From: Bacteroides luhongzhouii
GTDB taxonomy: Bacteria; Bacteroidota; Bacteroidia; Bacteroidales; Bacteroidaceae
Direction: 5' to 3'
Length of the DNA: 64,000 nt
Assembly: GCF_009193295.2 (NCBI RefSeq)
Contig: NZ_CP059973.1
Location: forward strand, 4,464,001 to 4,528,000
Shown: in pieces, positions 18,223 to 25,952 of the stretch
Layout of the letters: each line of letters begins with the position of its first letter
How positions within the stretch are numbered: the first letter of the stretch is position 1
Notes under the pieces: model-generated
Told to the model about the DNA's origin: nothing
The model's database searches: none
The model's input: the letters and a program-made list of their open reading frames with translations, nothing else
Program-made: the position numbers and the translations under genes

Positions 18223-19296
18223 TTATTTATATAAAAATTCCATCACATGAAATTCTGGCGAACTACTAATGCCATATATCCTTTTGTGTACCGTATCAAC
18301 AGCAAAATTTATTATTCCCTGATCCAAAGAATATATCCTTTGGGGAATCCCATTCCAATCATAAACTAATATACGATTTGGCAGTTCTATTTCTGTAGCA
18401 CCAGGATTCCAAACCTTCCCATTGAATAACACCCAGAATTCATCTCCGACATTGTATGGAAAAAAATATGCATCTTTATTATCCTTATCAGGAGCAGCTA
18501 TAATGGAATTACCATTATGAAATTCTTTGAAACGTGCATATGAATGTTCAGGTCCATGAATACGTTTTTTCAATTGCTCATTTTGATCATATATTTCAAT
18601 CAAATCTGTCCACTTATAACAAACCGCAATTCTATCTTTCATATTAGTCACAAAAGATGATTTAAAAGCTTCCATTTTTTCATCATCTGTATATGATAGA
18701 TCTGTTCCAGCTGGATAGCGTCCGAATTCATCTATCTTATTTCCATCTTTATCAAATTTTATTAATTGATTTTCAACATTATAAGTCGATCCTATAAAGA
18801 AATCGGCAAGTATACCTATTTCACCATATATCTGTAGTTCCAATCTTTTCATTTCTAGAGGAACTGTATTTTCATTTTCAAGGAAATCTCTTGTACTATA
18901 CGTAAACAATGTAAAAGTAGCAACATCAAATATTAGAATATATTCCGAATCAAACTTTATAATGGAAGGACGAATCATCTCATTTGGTCCTTGTCCTAAT
19001 GAAATCCGTTCACCTATTTTTCTTTTATCCTTCAAACTAAAAAGATGAAATATTTTTTTCTCCTTTGGATTCATTGTTATCAGGAGAGTATCACAAACAT
19101 ATATACGCATAGGTTTCAGAACTTCCTTGTCAGATAGAAATACTGTTCCAGACAATTTCTGATTAAATGCGAAATCCTCATAATTAATAGAAGTTGCATC
19201 CTGATATTTACTCACATTCTTTTCACTGTAAGAACATGAAGCAGATACTAATAATACTGTTAATAAAAGTACTATATAAGACTTTGAGATATTCAT
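18223..19296 (-). CDS. TolB-like 6-bladed beta-propeller lipoprotein
   Basis: A 357-residue predicted lipoprotein: signal with lipobox SASC at about residue 21, then propeller-type beta repeats, including KIFHLFSLKDKRKIGERI and the turn SLGQGPNEM typical of this Bacteroides family. A cytoplasmic or enzymatic role is excluded by the export signal; the ligand is unknown. It is the last of three consecutive propeller genes (22 bp after the previous one) and has no NVEALA gene directly in front of it. The 254-bp gap behind it holds the hairpin and leader block of NVEALA peptide 2. Confidence 0.85.
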   Translation of the reverse strand: MNISKSYIVLLLTVLLVSASCSYSEKNVSKYQDATSINYEDFAFNQKLSGTVFLSDKEVLKPMRIYVCDTLLITMNPKEKKIFHLFSLKDKRKIGERISLGQGPNEMIRPSIIKFDSEYILIFDVATFTLFTYSTRDFLENENTVPLEMKRLELQIYGEIGILADFFIGSTYNVENQLIKFDKDGNKIDEFGRYPAGTDLSYTDDEKMEAFKSSFVTNMKDRIAVCYKWTDLIEIYDQNEQLKKRIHGPEHSYARFKEFHNGNSIIAAPDKDNKDAYFFPYNVGDEFWVLFNGKVWNPGATEIELPNRILVYDWNGIPQRIYSLDQGIINFAVDTVHKRIYGISSSPEFHVMEFLYK

Positions 19297-19318
19297 AAAT
19301 CAACAAACTTAACGATTA

Positions 19319-20410
19319 TTATTTCAACATATATTTTAAAATAACAGGAGGCTCCATTACAGATTTACGTGAAGCACAATAAAGAAATTTCTCTGATTTA
19401 TCTATAGATATAGAATATACATATCTATCCAATTTATAATTACAGATAAAGTTACCGTCAAAATCTAATTTAAGAATCTCAACAGGATTAAGATTCTTAA
19501 GATCACTATGTTTATTGCCCTCATATACCAAATAAATATGTTTATCTGTTATAAAATAGTCACTATAAGTTCTATAATCAAGGTCATTGGCAAATGCTAT
19601 AAAATTAATTGGAGCATTTGATTGTTTTTGAGTATATTGTGGTTTCAAATTATCAGGACCTTCTAATGAACGAATTTGAATCAAAGAATCATCATAAATA
19701 CGAATAACATCACTATGCATATCGGCAGCCCATATGTCATTAGTTAACGGATTTTTAAAGAAATGAGCACCATTGATAGAAGCTACAAAATATTCAAAAT
19801 CATTTATTCCTTTCTTGGATTCTTCATTTTTCATATAAATATGTAGAGGAGATGAAATATGATTATCATATTCTTTACTATCTAAATACCACATATTATA
19901 GCCTATATAATGATTGCTATCAAGCAAACATAAATCCGCAGTACTCAAAATTTCCGAAGAATATTTAAATTTAGATAGTATCTGTAATCTATTATTTTTT
20001 AGAATAGAATCTAAATTTACCGTATAATATAGTTGTGTATTTATATCTTGAAGATAAAATTCTGTACTAGTATTTGAATGGATATTAACAGCACAAGTAG
20101 ACATTTCATTCGGTCCACTTCCTTTAGCAACAAAACGTGCTAAAAATTGTCGGGTATTTAATGAATAGATTTCCAGCAAATATTCACAATTATCTTGATT
20201 TCCAACCACCAAAACGCTATCATTCATCACTATAAAGTTAGCAGGATTTAAGAGACTATCAATAACTATCTCATATGGATTATTTAAATAAATATGACTT
20301 CCGAAAGTTTCACGAGAAAAAACAACTCTATCAACCGACTCTTCTTGTTGCGTACAACTACCGATGGCAATAAAGACTACCAATAATAACACTATTAATA
20401 CATTTTTCAT
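19319..20410 (-). CDS. TolB-like 6-bladed beta-propeller lipoprotein
   Basis: A 363-residue predicted lipoprotein (lipobox AIGSC, Cys at about residue 19) made of beta repeats such as YLLEIYSLNTRQFLARFV followed by AKGSGPNEM, the family's conserved turn. Paralogous to the neighbouring propellers but strongly diverged. It follows the first propeller gene by 73 bp and precedes the third by 22 bp, in one direction, without a terminator-like hairpin between. Function unknown; propeller lipoproteins of this type commonly serve binding roles. Confidence 0.85.
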   Translation of the reverse strand: MKNVLIVLLLVVFIAIGSCTQQEESVDRVVFSRETFGSHIYLNNPYEIVIDSLLNPANFIVMNDSVLVVGNQDNCEYLLEIYSLNTRQFLARFVAKGSGPNEMSTCAVNIHSNTSTEFYLQDINTQLYYTVNLDSILKNNRLQILSKFKYSSEILSTADLCLLDSNHYIGYNMWYLDSKEYDNHISSPLHIYMKNEESKKGINDFEYFVASINGAHFFKNPLTNDIWAADMHSDVIRIYDDSLIQIRSLEGPDNLKPQYTQKQSNAPINFIAFANDLDYRTYSDYFITDKHIYLVYEGNKHSDLKNLNPVEILKLDFDGNFICNYKLDRYVYSISIDKSEKFLYCASRKSVMEPPVILKYMLK

Positions 20411-20483
20411 AATATAATAGTTTTAATTCAATTACACCAATTCATCAGTCTACTCCTTTTTTATTATGTCATTTATTAATCTA

Positions 20484-21563
20484 TTAGCCAAAATCAAATT
20501 TCAGTATTGGCTGATCATTATTTACATCTGTCGCTATTATCGTTTTCGTAGCTTCATCCACCCAAATACCATATATATAATGGTCGAGCACATATCTACA
20601 TAACGGTTCTCCTTTCAAACTGAATACATAAATATACTTTCCTCCATCAGGAAGCCTTCCACTTTGTCTTGCTATCTCCTTAAAAGACGTTCCATGAAAT
20701 ACTGCATAAATGGCACTATCTGTTACTTGTACATCACTAAATCCCATAACACCTGTTGGTATACCATATCCATCTGATATTTTGAATTCAGGTTCACCAT
20801 GCTCACCTATACGAACAACATGAGTACTATCTTTCAAACTATAAACCTCAAGGACCTCTCCCAATTGAGTGACTGCCGCCAATATTCCGTTATTAGGATT
20901 GTAGTCTAGGAAACTCCTCCACGCTTGAGCCAATGCCGGACGAGCATTTTTCAATGCTTTTTCATCAATAGTCGGAATAATCCCTATCTTATCTATAAGC
21001 CTCCCATTACGACCAACTCGACATAAACGATTTTCACCGGAATAATCAGGAATAATAAACATTGAATCATTATATATAGCAAAATCAAGTGGTCGAAGTA
21101 TATCTTCATCCAATGTTACCGCTTCGTCACGAAGCAGTGAATCACCGGATGAAGAAAAGTCTAACCTAGTTAATTCACTTTTATTGGCATCCAATGCCCA
21201 AACTCCACGATCCTGCAAACGAAAATTCTCCATTGATAACATTTCTGTAGGTGAATCACCACGCTTGCCAAAAGAAGATAAATACTGAAAACTCGGATAT
21301 TGGAATAAATGTCCATAATGATCAAGACCATGTAAATCCATTACAATGGCTTTATCTCCTTTGATTCGTATCCTAAACGGATAGCGTAATAAAGCCGTAT
21401 CAAGCTCTATTACTTCTCCTTTTAGTTCTTTTTTTTGTGGAAACTCTGAATAAAAAGATACATTTCCTCCATATTCCTTATACTTTGTACTGCAAGACAG
21501 AAAAACAAAGAAAAGAAACAAGAAGATTACATTATTCCTCAAGACTGTATCCCCCAAAAACAT
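20484..21563 (-). CDS. TolB-like (BF3164-type) 6-bladed beta-propeller lipoprotein
   Basis: About 359 residues with a lipoprotein signal (FFVFLSC) and propeller repeats; the family turn is degenerate here (GKRGDSPTEM). The start is uncertain. The ATG at 21563 overlaps the NVEALA peptide-3 gene by 32 bp; a TTG at 21542, seven bases after GGGGGA, gives a tighter signal (LRNNVIFLFLFFVFLSC) and an 11-bp overlap. Either way the two reading frames overlap, so peptide 3 and this propeller are translationally coupled. It is the first propeller after the operon promoter. Confidence 0.85.
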   Translation of the reverse strand: MFLGDTVLRNNVIFLFLFFVFLSCSTKYKEYGGNVSFYSEFPQKKELKGEVIELDTALLRYPFRIRIKGDKAIVMDLHGLDHYGHLFQYPSFQYLSSFGKRGDSPTEMLSMENFRLQDRGVWALDANKSELTRLDFSSSGDSLLRDEAVTLDEDILRPLDFAIYNDSMFIIPDYSGENRLCRVGRNGRLIDKIGIIPTIDEKALKNARPALAQAWRSFLDYNPNNGILAAVTQLGEVLEVYSLKDSTHVVRIGEHGEPEFKISDGYGIPTGVMGFSDVQVTDSAIYAVFHGTSFKEIARQSGRLPDGGKYIYVFSLKGEPLCRYVLDHYIYGIWVDEATKTIIATDVNNDQPILKFDFG

Positions 21564-21762
21564 ATTCAACTTTAATATGAGATACAGGGCAATCTACAGA
21601 ACCTACGCCTATACATTTCCCACTACCCACACTTTCACCAGCAGCTAAAGCTTCTACATTATATAAAAGCAATGAACTTACTTGCTTATCATGAATACCT
21701 AAATTTTTAACAGCAACGATCGCTACAATACATACAAAGAAAATAGTTACTAATTTTTTCAT
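21532..21762 (-). CDS. NVEALA-domain prepeptide 3, first gene of the operon
   Basis: About 76 residues from the ATG at 21762, which yields MKKLVTIFFVCIVAIV as the hydrophobic start; a longer in-frame start at 21810 is rejected because it would lie upstream of the promoter -7 box. The family motif is LLLYNVEALA, followed by a 36-residue tail with a C-x7-C pair (CIGVGSVDC) and VFGGYSLEE, resembling the VFEGY tail of peptide 2. It is directly behind the phased-repeat promoter and overlaps the propeller gene at its 3' end. Confidence 0.88.
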   Translation of the reverse strand: MKKLVTIFFVCIVAIVAVKNLGIHDKQVSSLLLYNVEALAAGESVGSGKCIGVGSVDCPVSHIKVEYVFGGYSLEE

Positions 21763-21794
21763 ATTACTTTCACTTACAAGATTAATTATGTAGC

Positions 21795-21825
21795 CAAAAG
21801 TAGCGGACAAGGATTAGATAGCAAA
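21795..21825 (-). promoter_or_regulatory. Bacteroides-type promoter of the NVEALA/propeller operon
   Basis: Read on the minus strand, a -33 TTTG (plus-strand CAAA, 21822-21825) is separated by exactly 19 bp from a -7 TACTTTTG (21795-21802), matching the Bacteroides primary-sigma consensus TTTG-N19-21-TAnnTTTG. The ATG of peptide 3 lies about 32 bp downstream of the -7 box. It is preceded by a terminator, so the regulator and the operon are transcribed separately. Confidence 0.85.
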
Positions 21826-21850
21826 AAAAAATAGCGGACCATATCGGACC
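21801..21850 (-). promoter_or_regulatory. Three helically phased direct repeats (candidate operator of the adjacent winged-helix regulator)
   Basis: On the plus strand TAGCGGAC (21801-21808), TAGCGGAC (21832-21839) and TATCGGAC (21842-21849) are direct repeats spaced 10 and 31 bp, that is one and about three helical turns. Two lie just upstream of the -33 box and the third abuts the -7 box. Tandem direct repeats on one face of the helix are how OmpR/PhoB-type winged-helix proteins bind; the regulator next door has such a domain. Assignment is inference. Confidence 0.6.
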
Positions 21851-21866
21851 AACTATTTTTTTACGG

Positions 21867-21893
21867 AAAAACACCGATGAAATCGGCATTTTT
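21867..21893 (-). terminator. Rho-independent terminator of the regulator gene
   Basis: On the minus strand AAAAATGCCGAT, loop TTC, ATCGGTGTTTTT: a tight stem with one G-T pair followed by a T-run, 20 bp after the stop of the regulator gene and just before the operon promoter. Confidence 0.75.
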
Positions 21894-21913
21894 GAGAAGA
21901 CAATTTGTTTGCA

Positions 21914-22963
21914 TCAAAGAAGCAATTGATAAGTTTCTACACCTCTTTTTATTTCTATCGAAGTATCAAAATCATAAATAATGGAACGTAAACGAGTTAT
22001 AGCTTTATGAATTCTATAAATATCACCGCTTCCATCTGGCCACAATCTTTTCATTATATCATCATCACTTAAAATATATCCTTCTTCCTTCCTTTGCAAA
22101 AAAAGCTCTAACAAATGGCTAGATTGAGCCGAAACTTTTTTGGTATATCCATTTTTCTCTATCTTTTGTTGTTCAGCATAAAATATTATATTATCATGCA
22201 AAACGTAAGAGCGTATAGGAGTCCCATTGATTTCCTTTACCAGCTTTACAATTGGTATTTCTACAATTTCTTTTTGTCGCATTGCTGAAACTTTCTTTAA
22301 AGTCACTATGCAAATCTTATAGGTCATATAAACACTTATAATACATAACAACAAAAATAGTGTAATCTCCATATGGATCAGACTCCATACTGTATAATAG
22401 AGATATCCCTTCACTTCTATTTCACAAGCATAACCTAGATAAATCGTAAACATTAAGGTTGAAGGATTAGCCCATTCACTCTGAACTGTATTCAAAGAAT
22501 TAGTATTACCTTGTTCATCAGTGGTTGATATACATAAAGCAGACTTATTAAAGATATGTGATTTCGACAAATATTCTTTCCAGATCACGTTTAATGAATC
22601 AGGCAAAAGAGGCTTCTTTCCAAACGTAAAACTATGCATGGCACGTACGTTGGTATTATCAGTTATATTCATATAATGTTTTTGAAGATCCAAACGATAA
22701 TAATGTTTACCGAACTCATCTTCCAAAAAGACAGAATCTGGCACATCTGCGACATTCAAAAACTTAGAGTCTGAATAAAAAGAAAAAGGAACTTGTAAAT
22801 CTCTACTTTTCACTTCCTGATCAACTACCTCAATAAAAGCTTTTTTCGCCTTCTCTTTAAGGGCAGATAACTTAAATTCATAAATATACTTGCAGGCAAA
22901 AAAGAATGCAACTCCACCAATACAAGCAATAGCAACTAACAGAATAATATTTTTAGTTCTCAT
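21914..22963 (-). CDS. Membrane-tethered winged-helix transcriptional regulator
   Basis: A 349-residue protein with two membrane helices (about residues 5-25 and 192-218) bracketing a periplasmic domain of some 165 residues, then a cytoplasmic linker and a C-terminal winged-helix-like domain (about 265-349; SDDDIMKRLWPDGSGDIYRI followed by HKAITRLRSII). The layout resembles ToxR/CadC-type one-component regulators in that sensing is periplasmic and DNA binding occurs from the membrane, but with the DNA-binding part at the C-terminus. It heads the NVEALA locus, ends 20 bp before a terminator, and the next promoter carries phased direct repeats, so control of the peptide operon is the likely role. 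Its periplasmic ligand is unknown. Confidence 0.82.
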   Translation of the reverse strand: MRTKNIILLVAIACIGGVAFFFACKYIYEFKLSALKEKAKKAFIEVVDQEVKSRDLQVPFSFYSDSKFLNVADVPDSVFLEDEFGKHYYRLDLQKHYMNITDNTNVRAMHSFTFGKKPLLPDSLNVIWKEYLSKSHIFNKSALCISTTDEQGNTNSLNTVQSEWANPSTLMFTIYLGYACEIEVKGYLYYTVWSLIHMEITLFLLLCIISVYMTYKICIVTLKKVSAMRQKEIVEIPIVKLVKEINGTPIRSYVLHDNIIFYAEQQKIEKNGYTKKVSAQSSHLLELFLQRKEEGYILSDDDIMKRLWPDGSGDIYRIHKAITRLRSIIYDFDTSIEIKRGVETYQLLL

Positions 22964-22992
22964 CGTGTTTCATTTTATGTCCTTTTCAAGCA

Positions 22993-23000
22993 CAAAGATA
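22993..23000 (-). promoter_or_regulatory. -7 box (TATCTTTG) of the winged-helix regulator gene
   Basis: Minus-strand TATCTTTG fits TAnnTTTG and lies about 30 bp before the regulator ATG. A good -33 TTTG at the right distance is not evident, so strength is uncertain. The CGGAC repeats of the operon promoter are absent here. Confidence 0.5.
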
Positions 23001-23282
23001 ACATTTTTTACATAAATCGACGAGTTAGATAGATAATACCATATTACCAAAAACATATTCCTGCAATTTTCTAGCAGGAGCGTTAGAGAATAAGTTATCA
23101 GCCTTTTCATCCATAGTAAAAGCATCTGTCCTATTTTTAAGATTTACCTGTTTAATTTTAAAGTAAAAATGAAGCAAAGAGAGAAATAAATGCATAAATC
23201 AATGCAAGAATATACCGTTTTCAGACTAAATATTACATAAATAAGGGATAAGAAACGAATTATTTACCTCTAACTAAGCTTT

Positions 23283-23343
23283 GTTCCTCACCGAGGAACG
23301 ACTCGTTGCCCGGTGTGCGTCACTTCCTTCCTCACCGAGGAAC
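23283..23343. repeat. Pair of identical short palindromes
   Basis: GTTCCTCACCGAGGAAC (23283-23299) and TTCCTCACCGAGGAAC (23328-23343) are near-perfect hairpins with an ACC loop, 45 bp apart; a further TCGGTGA (complement of the core) occurs at 23354-23360. They resemble REP-like extragenic palindromes. No ORF lies nearby. Confidence 0.7.
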
Positions 23344-23650
23344 AATACATTCATCGGTGAGACCCGAGTTTATCGGTATATTTTAAGCTATTTCAAACTT
23401 TATTCCATCCAAATCAAATGTAGCAAAAAGAAAGTACTTATCAAATAATCAAACGAATATATACAAATAATTTCTCTATAGCAAACAATAAGCATCCAAA
23501 TAACACAAAAATAAAGCACTACAGGTTTCCATAATCCCTAATTACTCACATATTTATTTGCATACAAGACTCTGTCTTAAATTCAAGCAGGAGAAACGCA
23601 TAAAATATCCTATTTTTATGTATGTTCTCATTTCAAGACTTCCATATATA

Positions 23651-23686
23651 AAAAAATCCTATATCATGTCTAAGATGATATAGGAT
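23651..23686 (-). terminator. Rho-independent terminator of the Rpn-type nuclease gene
   Basis: Minus strand: ATCCTATATCAT, 7-base loop, ATGATATAGGAT, then a run of T. A perfect 12-bp stem 25 bp after the gene's stop codon. Confidence 0.85.
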
Positions 23687-23711
23687 ACTAACAATTATAT
23701 AGAAACGTTTA

Positions 23712-24671
23712 TTACAACGCCTTTATTTCTTCTATGGACAAGCCTGTGACTTGCGAAATAACATCAAGAGGAATATTCAGAGACTTCATATTGCTTGCAG
23801 CTTCCCTTTTCTCTTTCAGACGACCTTCATTAATACCTTCCACACGACCCTCTACACGACCCTCTACACGTCCTTCTACACGCCCTTCTGCACGCCCTTC
23901 TGCACGTCCTTCTGCACGTTCAGTGAATATATTATCTTTTAATATTACAATATTATCCAAATGGCGATAGTAAGCATCAAGCTCTGCTTTAGTCATCTTG
24001 TCAAGTTTTAGTCGTTCACGGGCTTCTGTTAAACCTGGAGCAGTCGCACTATCAGGAATATCACCTGTATTCAAATAATAGATCCATTCTTCCAACGGAC
24101 TTTTAGCTACCTGATTAAAATCATTGACCTTCAAAATATAGTATTCAGGATAAAGTTGACTTACTGTATCCACTTTAAAAGTTTGTTTTTGAAAAGGAGT
24201 CAACTCAAGCATATCTCCTTGATGAATTCCCCGGAATTCTGTTTTACCGTGATATACGGTATCTTTACCACTACCCAAAGAAAAATAGACAATATTGACA
24301 CTATATACTTTACGTACCTTATCATAACCTTCTCCACGATTAATATACTCGGTTACTAATTTTGAAGTACCAAACAGCATACGTTGAAAATAAGCATACT
24401 CATTGTTATTCTGAACTTCAATCAGAATAAGTTCACCTTTCGAGTTCTCCGCAAGCATATCAACACGATTATACTTATCAAACTCATCTTCTTGATTGCT
24501 TTCACTCTCCAAAAGCTTCCGAATGATTATCTTTTCATTGAGAAGAGTAGTCAGGAAGCCTTCAAGAACTGCAAAATTGGCTTTATTACGCAATAAACGC
24601 TTCATAGCCCAATCGAAACGAATATAATTACTCGGCATAAGTTCGTCTCCTTTCTCGTTTTCTTTTTTCAT
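23712..24671 (-). CDS. Rpn family recombination-promoting nuclease / PD-(D/E)XK transposase-like protein
   Basis: A 319-residue member of the PD-(D/E)XK family annotated as Rpn or PDDEXK_2. The nuclease core lies in the N-terminal half: YNRVDMLAENSKGELILIEVQNN carries the Asp and the E-x-Q motif that replaces E-x-K in many members, followed by the helix EYAYFQRMLFGTSKLV. Residues about 250-285 are a run of EGRA/EGRV tetrapeptides encoded by a 12-bp tandem repeat, then a short helical tail (LDVISQVTGLSIEEIKAL). Such proteins are linked to RecA-independent DNA exchange. It is a single-gene unit with its own terminator, in AT-rich DNA. Confidence 0.88.
   Translation of the reverse strand: MKKENEKGDELMPSNYIRFDWAMKRLLRNKANFAVLEGFLTTLLNEKIIIRKLLESESNQEDEFDKYNRVDMLAENSKGELILIEVQNNNEYAYFQRMLFGTSKLVTEYINRGEGYDKVRKVYSVNIVYFSLGSGKDTVYHGKTEFRGIHQGDMLELTPFQKQTFKVDTVSQLYPEYYILKVNDFNQVAKSPLEEWIYYLNTGDIPDSATAPGLTEARERLKLDKMTKAELDAYYRHLDNIVILKDNIFTERAEGRAEGRAEGRVEGRVEGRVEGRVEGINEGRLKEKREAASNMKSLNIPLDVISQVTGLSIEEIKAL
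23836..23919 (-). repeat. 12-bp tandem repeat, seven units, inside the Rpn-type gene
   Basis: Units of the form CCTTCTGCACGT run head to tail seven times on the plus strand with few substitutions, coding for (E-G-R-A/V)n on the minus strand. Unit length is a multiple of three, so copy-number change alters protein length without a frameshift. Confidence 0.9.
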
Positions 24672-24735
24672 GCTAACAAAGGTAAGCAGAATATGTTTGA
24701 TTTCAAGTATATATGCTTCAATTTCTTTCTACTAA

Positions 24736-25646
24736 GAATATTCTATCTTCCACTCTCCCAAAGTCCTTGTTAAACTATCAAAATTTACTCCAACTTTAAC
24801 GACCTTGCGAGACATAGATATGATAGTAGGAAGTGGTTATGCATGGAGTGCTATAACGTATGGCAATGGAAAATATATAGCTCTTGCGGGCATATATACT
24901 ATACTGCTCATTCAAATGATGGTGCTAATTGGACAGTTAATACAAAAACATTCATTGGTTATTCAAGTGGTAGAGCATTAGTATACGGTAATGGAAAATT
25001 TGTTGTTGTTGGAACAGATAATCAAACAGCAGTATATGGTGGTGCACATATGTCCACCAACGGTGAAGTTTGGACTGGTCCTATTACAACTTTGGGTGGC
25101 AGGTTATTAGGGATAACTTATGGTAATGGGAAATTTGTCGCTGTCGGAGAATACGGTACTAGTGTAAGTTCTGTAGATGGCATTACTTGGACATATAGCT
25201 CTATTCCTGATACGGATGGTGTTGGTAATTCACAACAGTACTTTTATGGTATAGCTTACGGTAATGGAAAGTTTATAGCAGTAGGAGGTGGCAAAAGATA
25301 TAGTACATCATCAGATGGAAAGGCATGGTCAACAAAAATAATGTTATCTGACGGTAAATGGCCAATTTTACGTGCTATTACATATGCCAATGGAAGGTTC
25401 GTCGTTGTAGGTGATGAAGGTTTTATTGCATACTCTACTGACGGTGAATCTTGGGTAAAGGTTACTGTTCCAAATTCAAAATGGTTAGCTATATCTTACA
25501 ATAATGGAAAATTTGTAGCTGTAGGTAATAATGGTTATGTTACAACCTCAATAGATGGTGAGAATTGGACTACTCCAGAACAAATTAAAGACGAATCGGG
25601 TAAAGTCGTTACAGTGCAACTCAATGGTGTTTGCGTTATGCCATAG
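24736..25646 (+). pseudogene. Frameshifted, 5'-truncated repeat protein with YGNGKFVAVG motifs
   Basis: At least six repeats of about 40 residues are visible, each with a YGNGKFVAVG-like strand and an S-x-DG-x-x-WT turn, as in BNR/Kelch-like or phage-associated surface repeat proteins. The first repeat (AWSAITYGNGKYIALAG) is in a different frame from the rest, which reads on from about 24893 to the stop at 25646. Removing one TA from ATATATA at about 24892-24898 restores a continuous LAGIYYTAHSNDGANWT, so a 2-bp slippage explains the break. There is no signal peptide or proper start: the open frame begins straight after a stop codon at 24733. A 267-codon frame from ATG 24843 could still be translated. 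Confidence 0.7.
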
Positions 25647-25674
25647 GTAATCGAATTACATATCAAAATATTAG

Positions 25675-25708
25675 TAGGGCATGCTGGGAAACTGGCATGC
25701 CCTATTTT
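25675..25708 (+). terminator. Rho-independent terminator after the repeat-protein pseudogene
   Basis: TAGGGCATGC (25675-25684) and GCATGCCCTA (25695-25704) form a perfect 10-bp stem with a 10-base loop, followed by TTTT. Survival of the terminator suggests recent decay of the gene. Confidence 0.85.
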
Positions 25709-25857
25709 GTTTATAAGGAATGCTACATATTTAAATATTGAATAAGCTTTTCGTAATGATGAATAATAGTGTAAATAAGTAAATAGAACTGTTGTCAATA
25801 AAAGCGTAGGACTTAATGTAAATTCATATTTTGATTTACTTTTTTGTGAAATTAAAA

Positions 25858-25865
25858 TAAATTTG
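25858..25865 (+). promoter_or_regulatory. Possible -7 box (TAAATTTG) of the P-loop ATPase gene
   Basis: Matches TAnnTTTG and lies 87 bp before the start codon. No TTTG occurs at the 19-21 bp spacing; TTTTG ends 24 bp upstream. Confidence 0.35.
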
Positions 25866-25952
25866 CTACCTTGCCAACCTGTTTTATTGCAGGTGCTTCT
25901 TGCTCCAATAAAAAAGTAAATCATCTTTAGATATCATCAGTAATAATATGTT

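Larger units (their letters stand above)
22964..23711. other. 748-bp AT-rich intergenic region
   Basis: No convincing reading frame on either strand. It holds the -7 box of the regulator (22993-23000), two short palindromes (23283-23343) and the terminator of the downstream Rpn-type gene (23651-23686). The rest is AT-rich with no recognisable RNA gene. This is the boundary between the NVEALA locus and the accessory block. Confidence 0.7.
25647..25952 (+). other. 306-bp intergenic region
   Basis: Contains the terminator of the pseudogene (25675-25708) and a -7-like TAAATTTG (25858-25865) upstream of the P-loop ATPase gene. No coding region of note. Confidence 0.6.

Noticed and set aside
21763..21810. 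Upstream start of NVEALA peptide 3
   Set aside because: The start at 21810 lies upstream of the -7 box of the promoter; the ATG at 21762 gives the family-type leader.
23836..23919. Possible CRISPR array
   Set aside because: Units are 12 bp, contiguous without spacers and in frame within a coding gene; it is a coding tandem repeat.
24672..24735. Upstream coding part of the repeat-protein pseudogene
   Set aside because: In-frame stop at 24733 and no homologous sequence before it; the 5' part seems lost.
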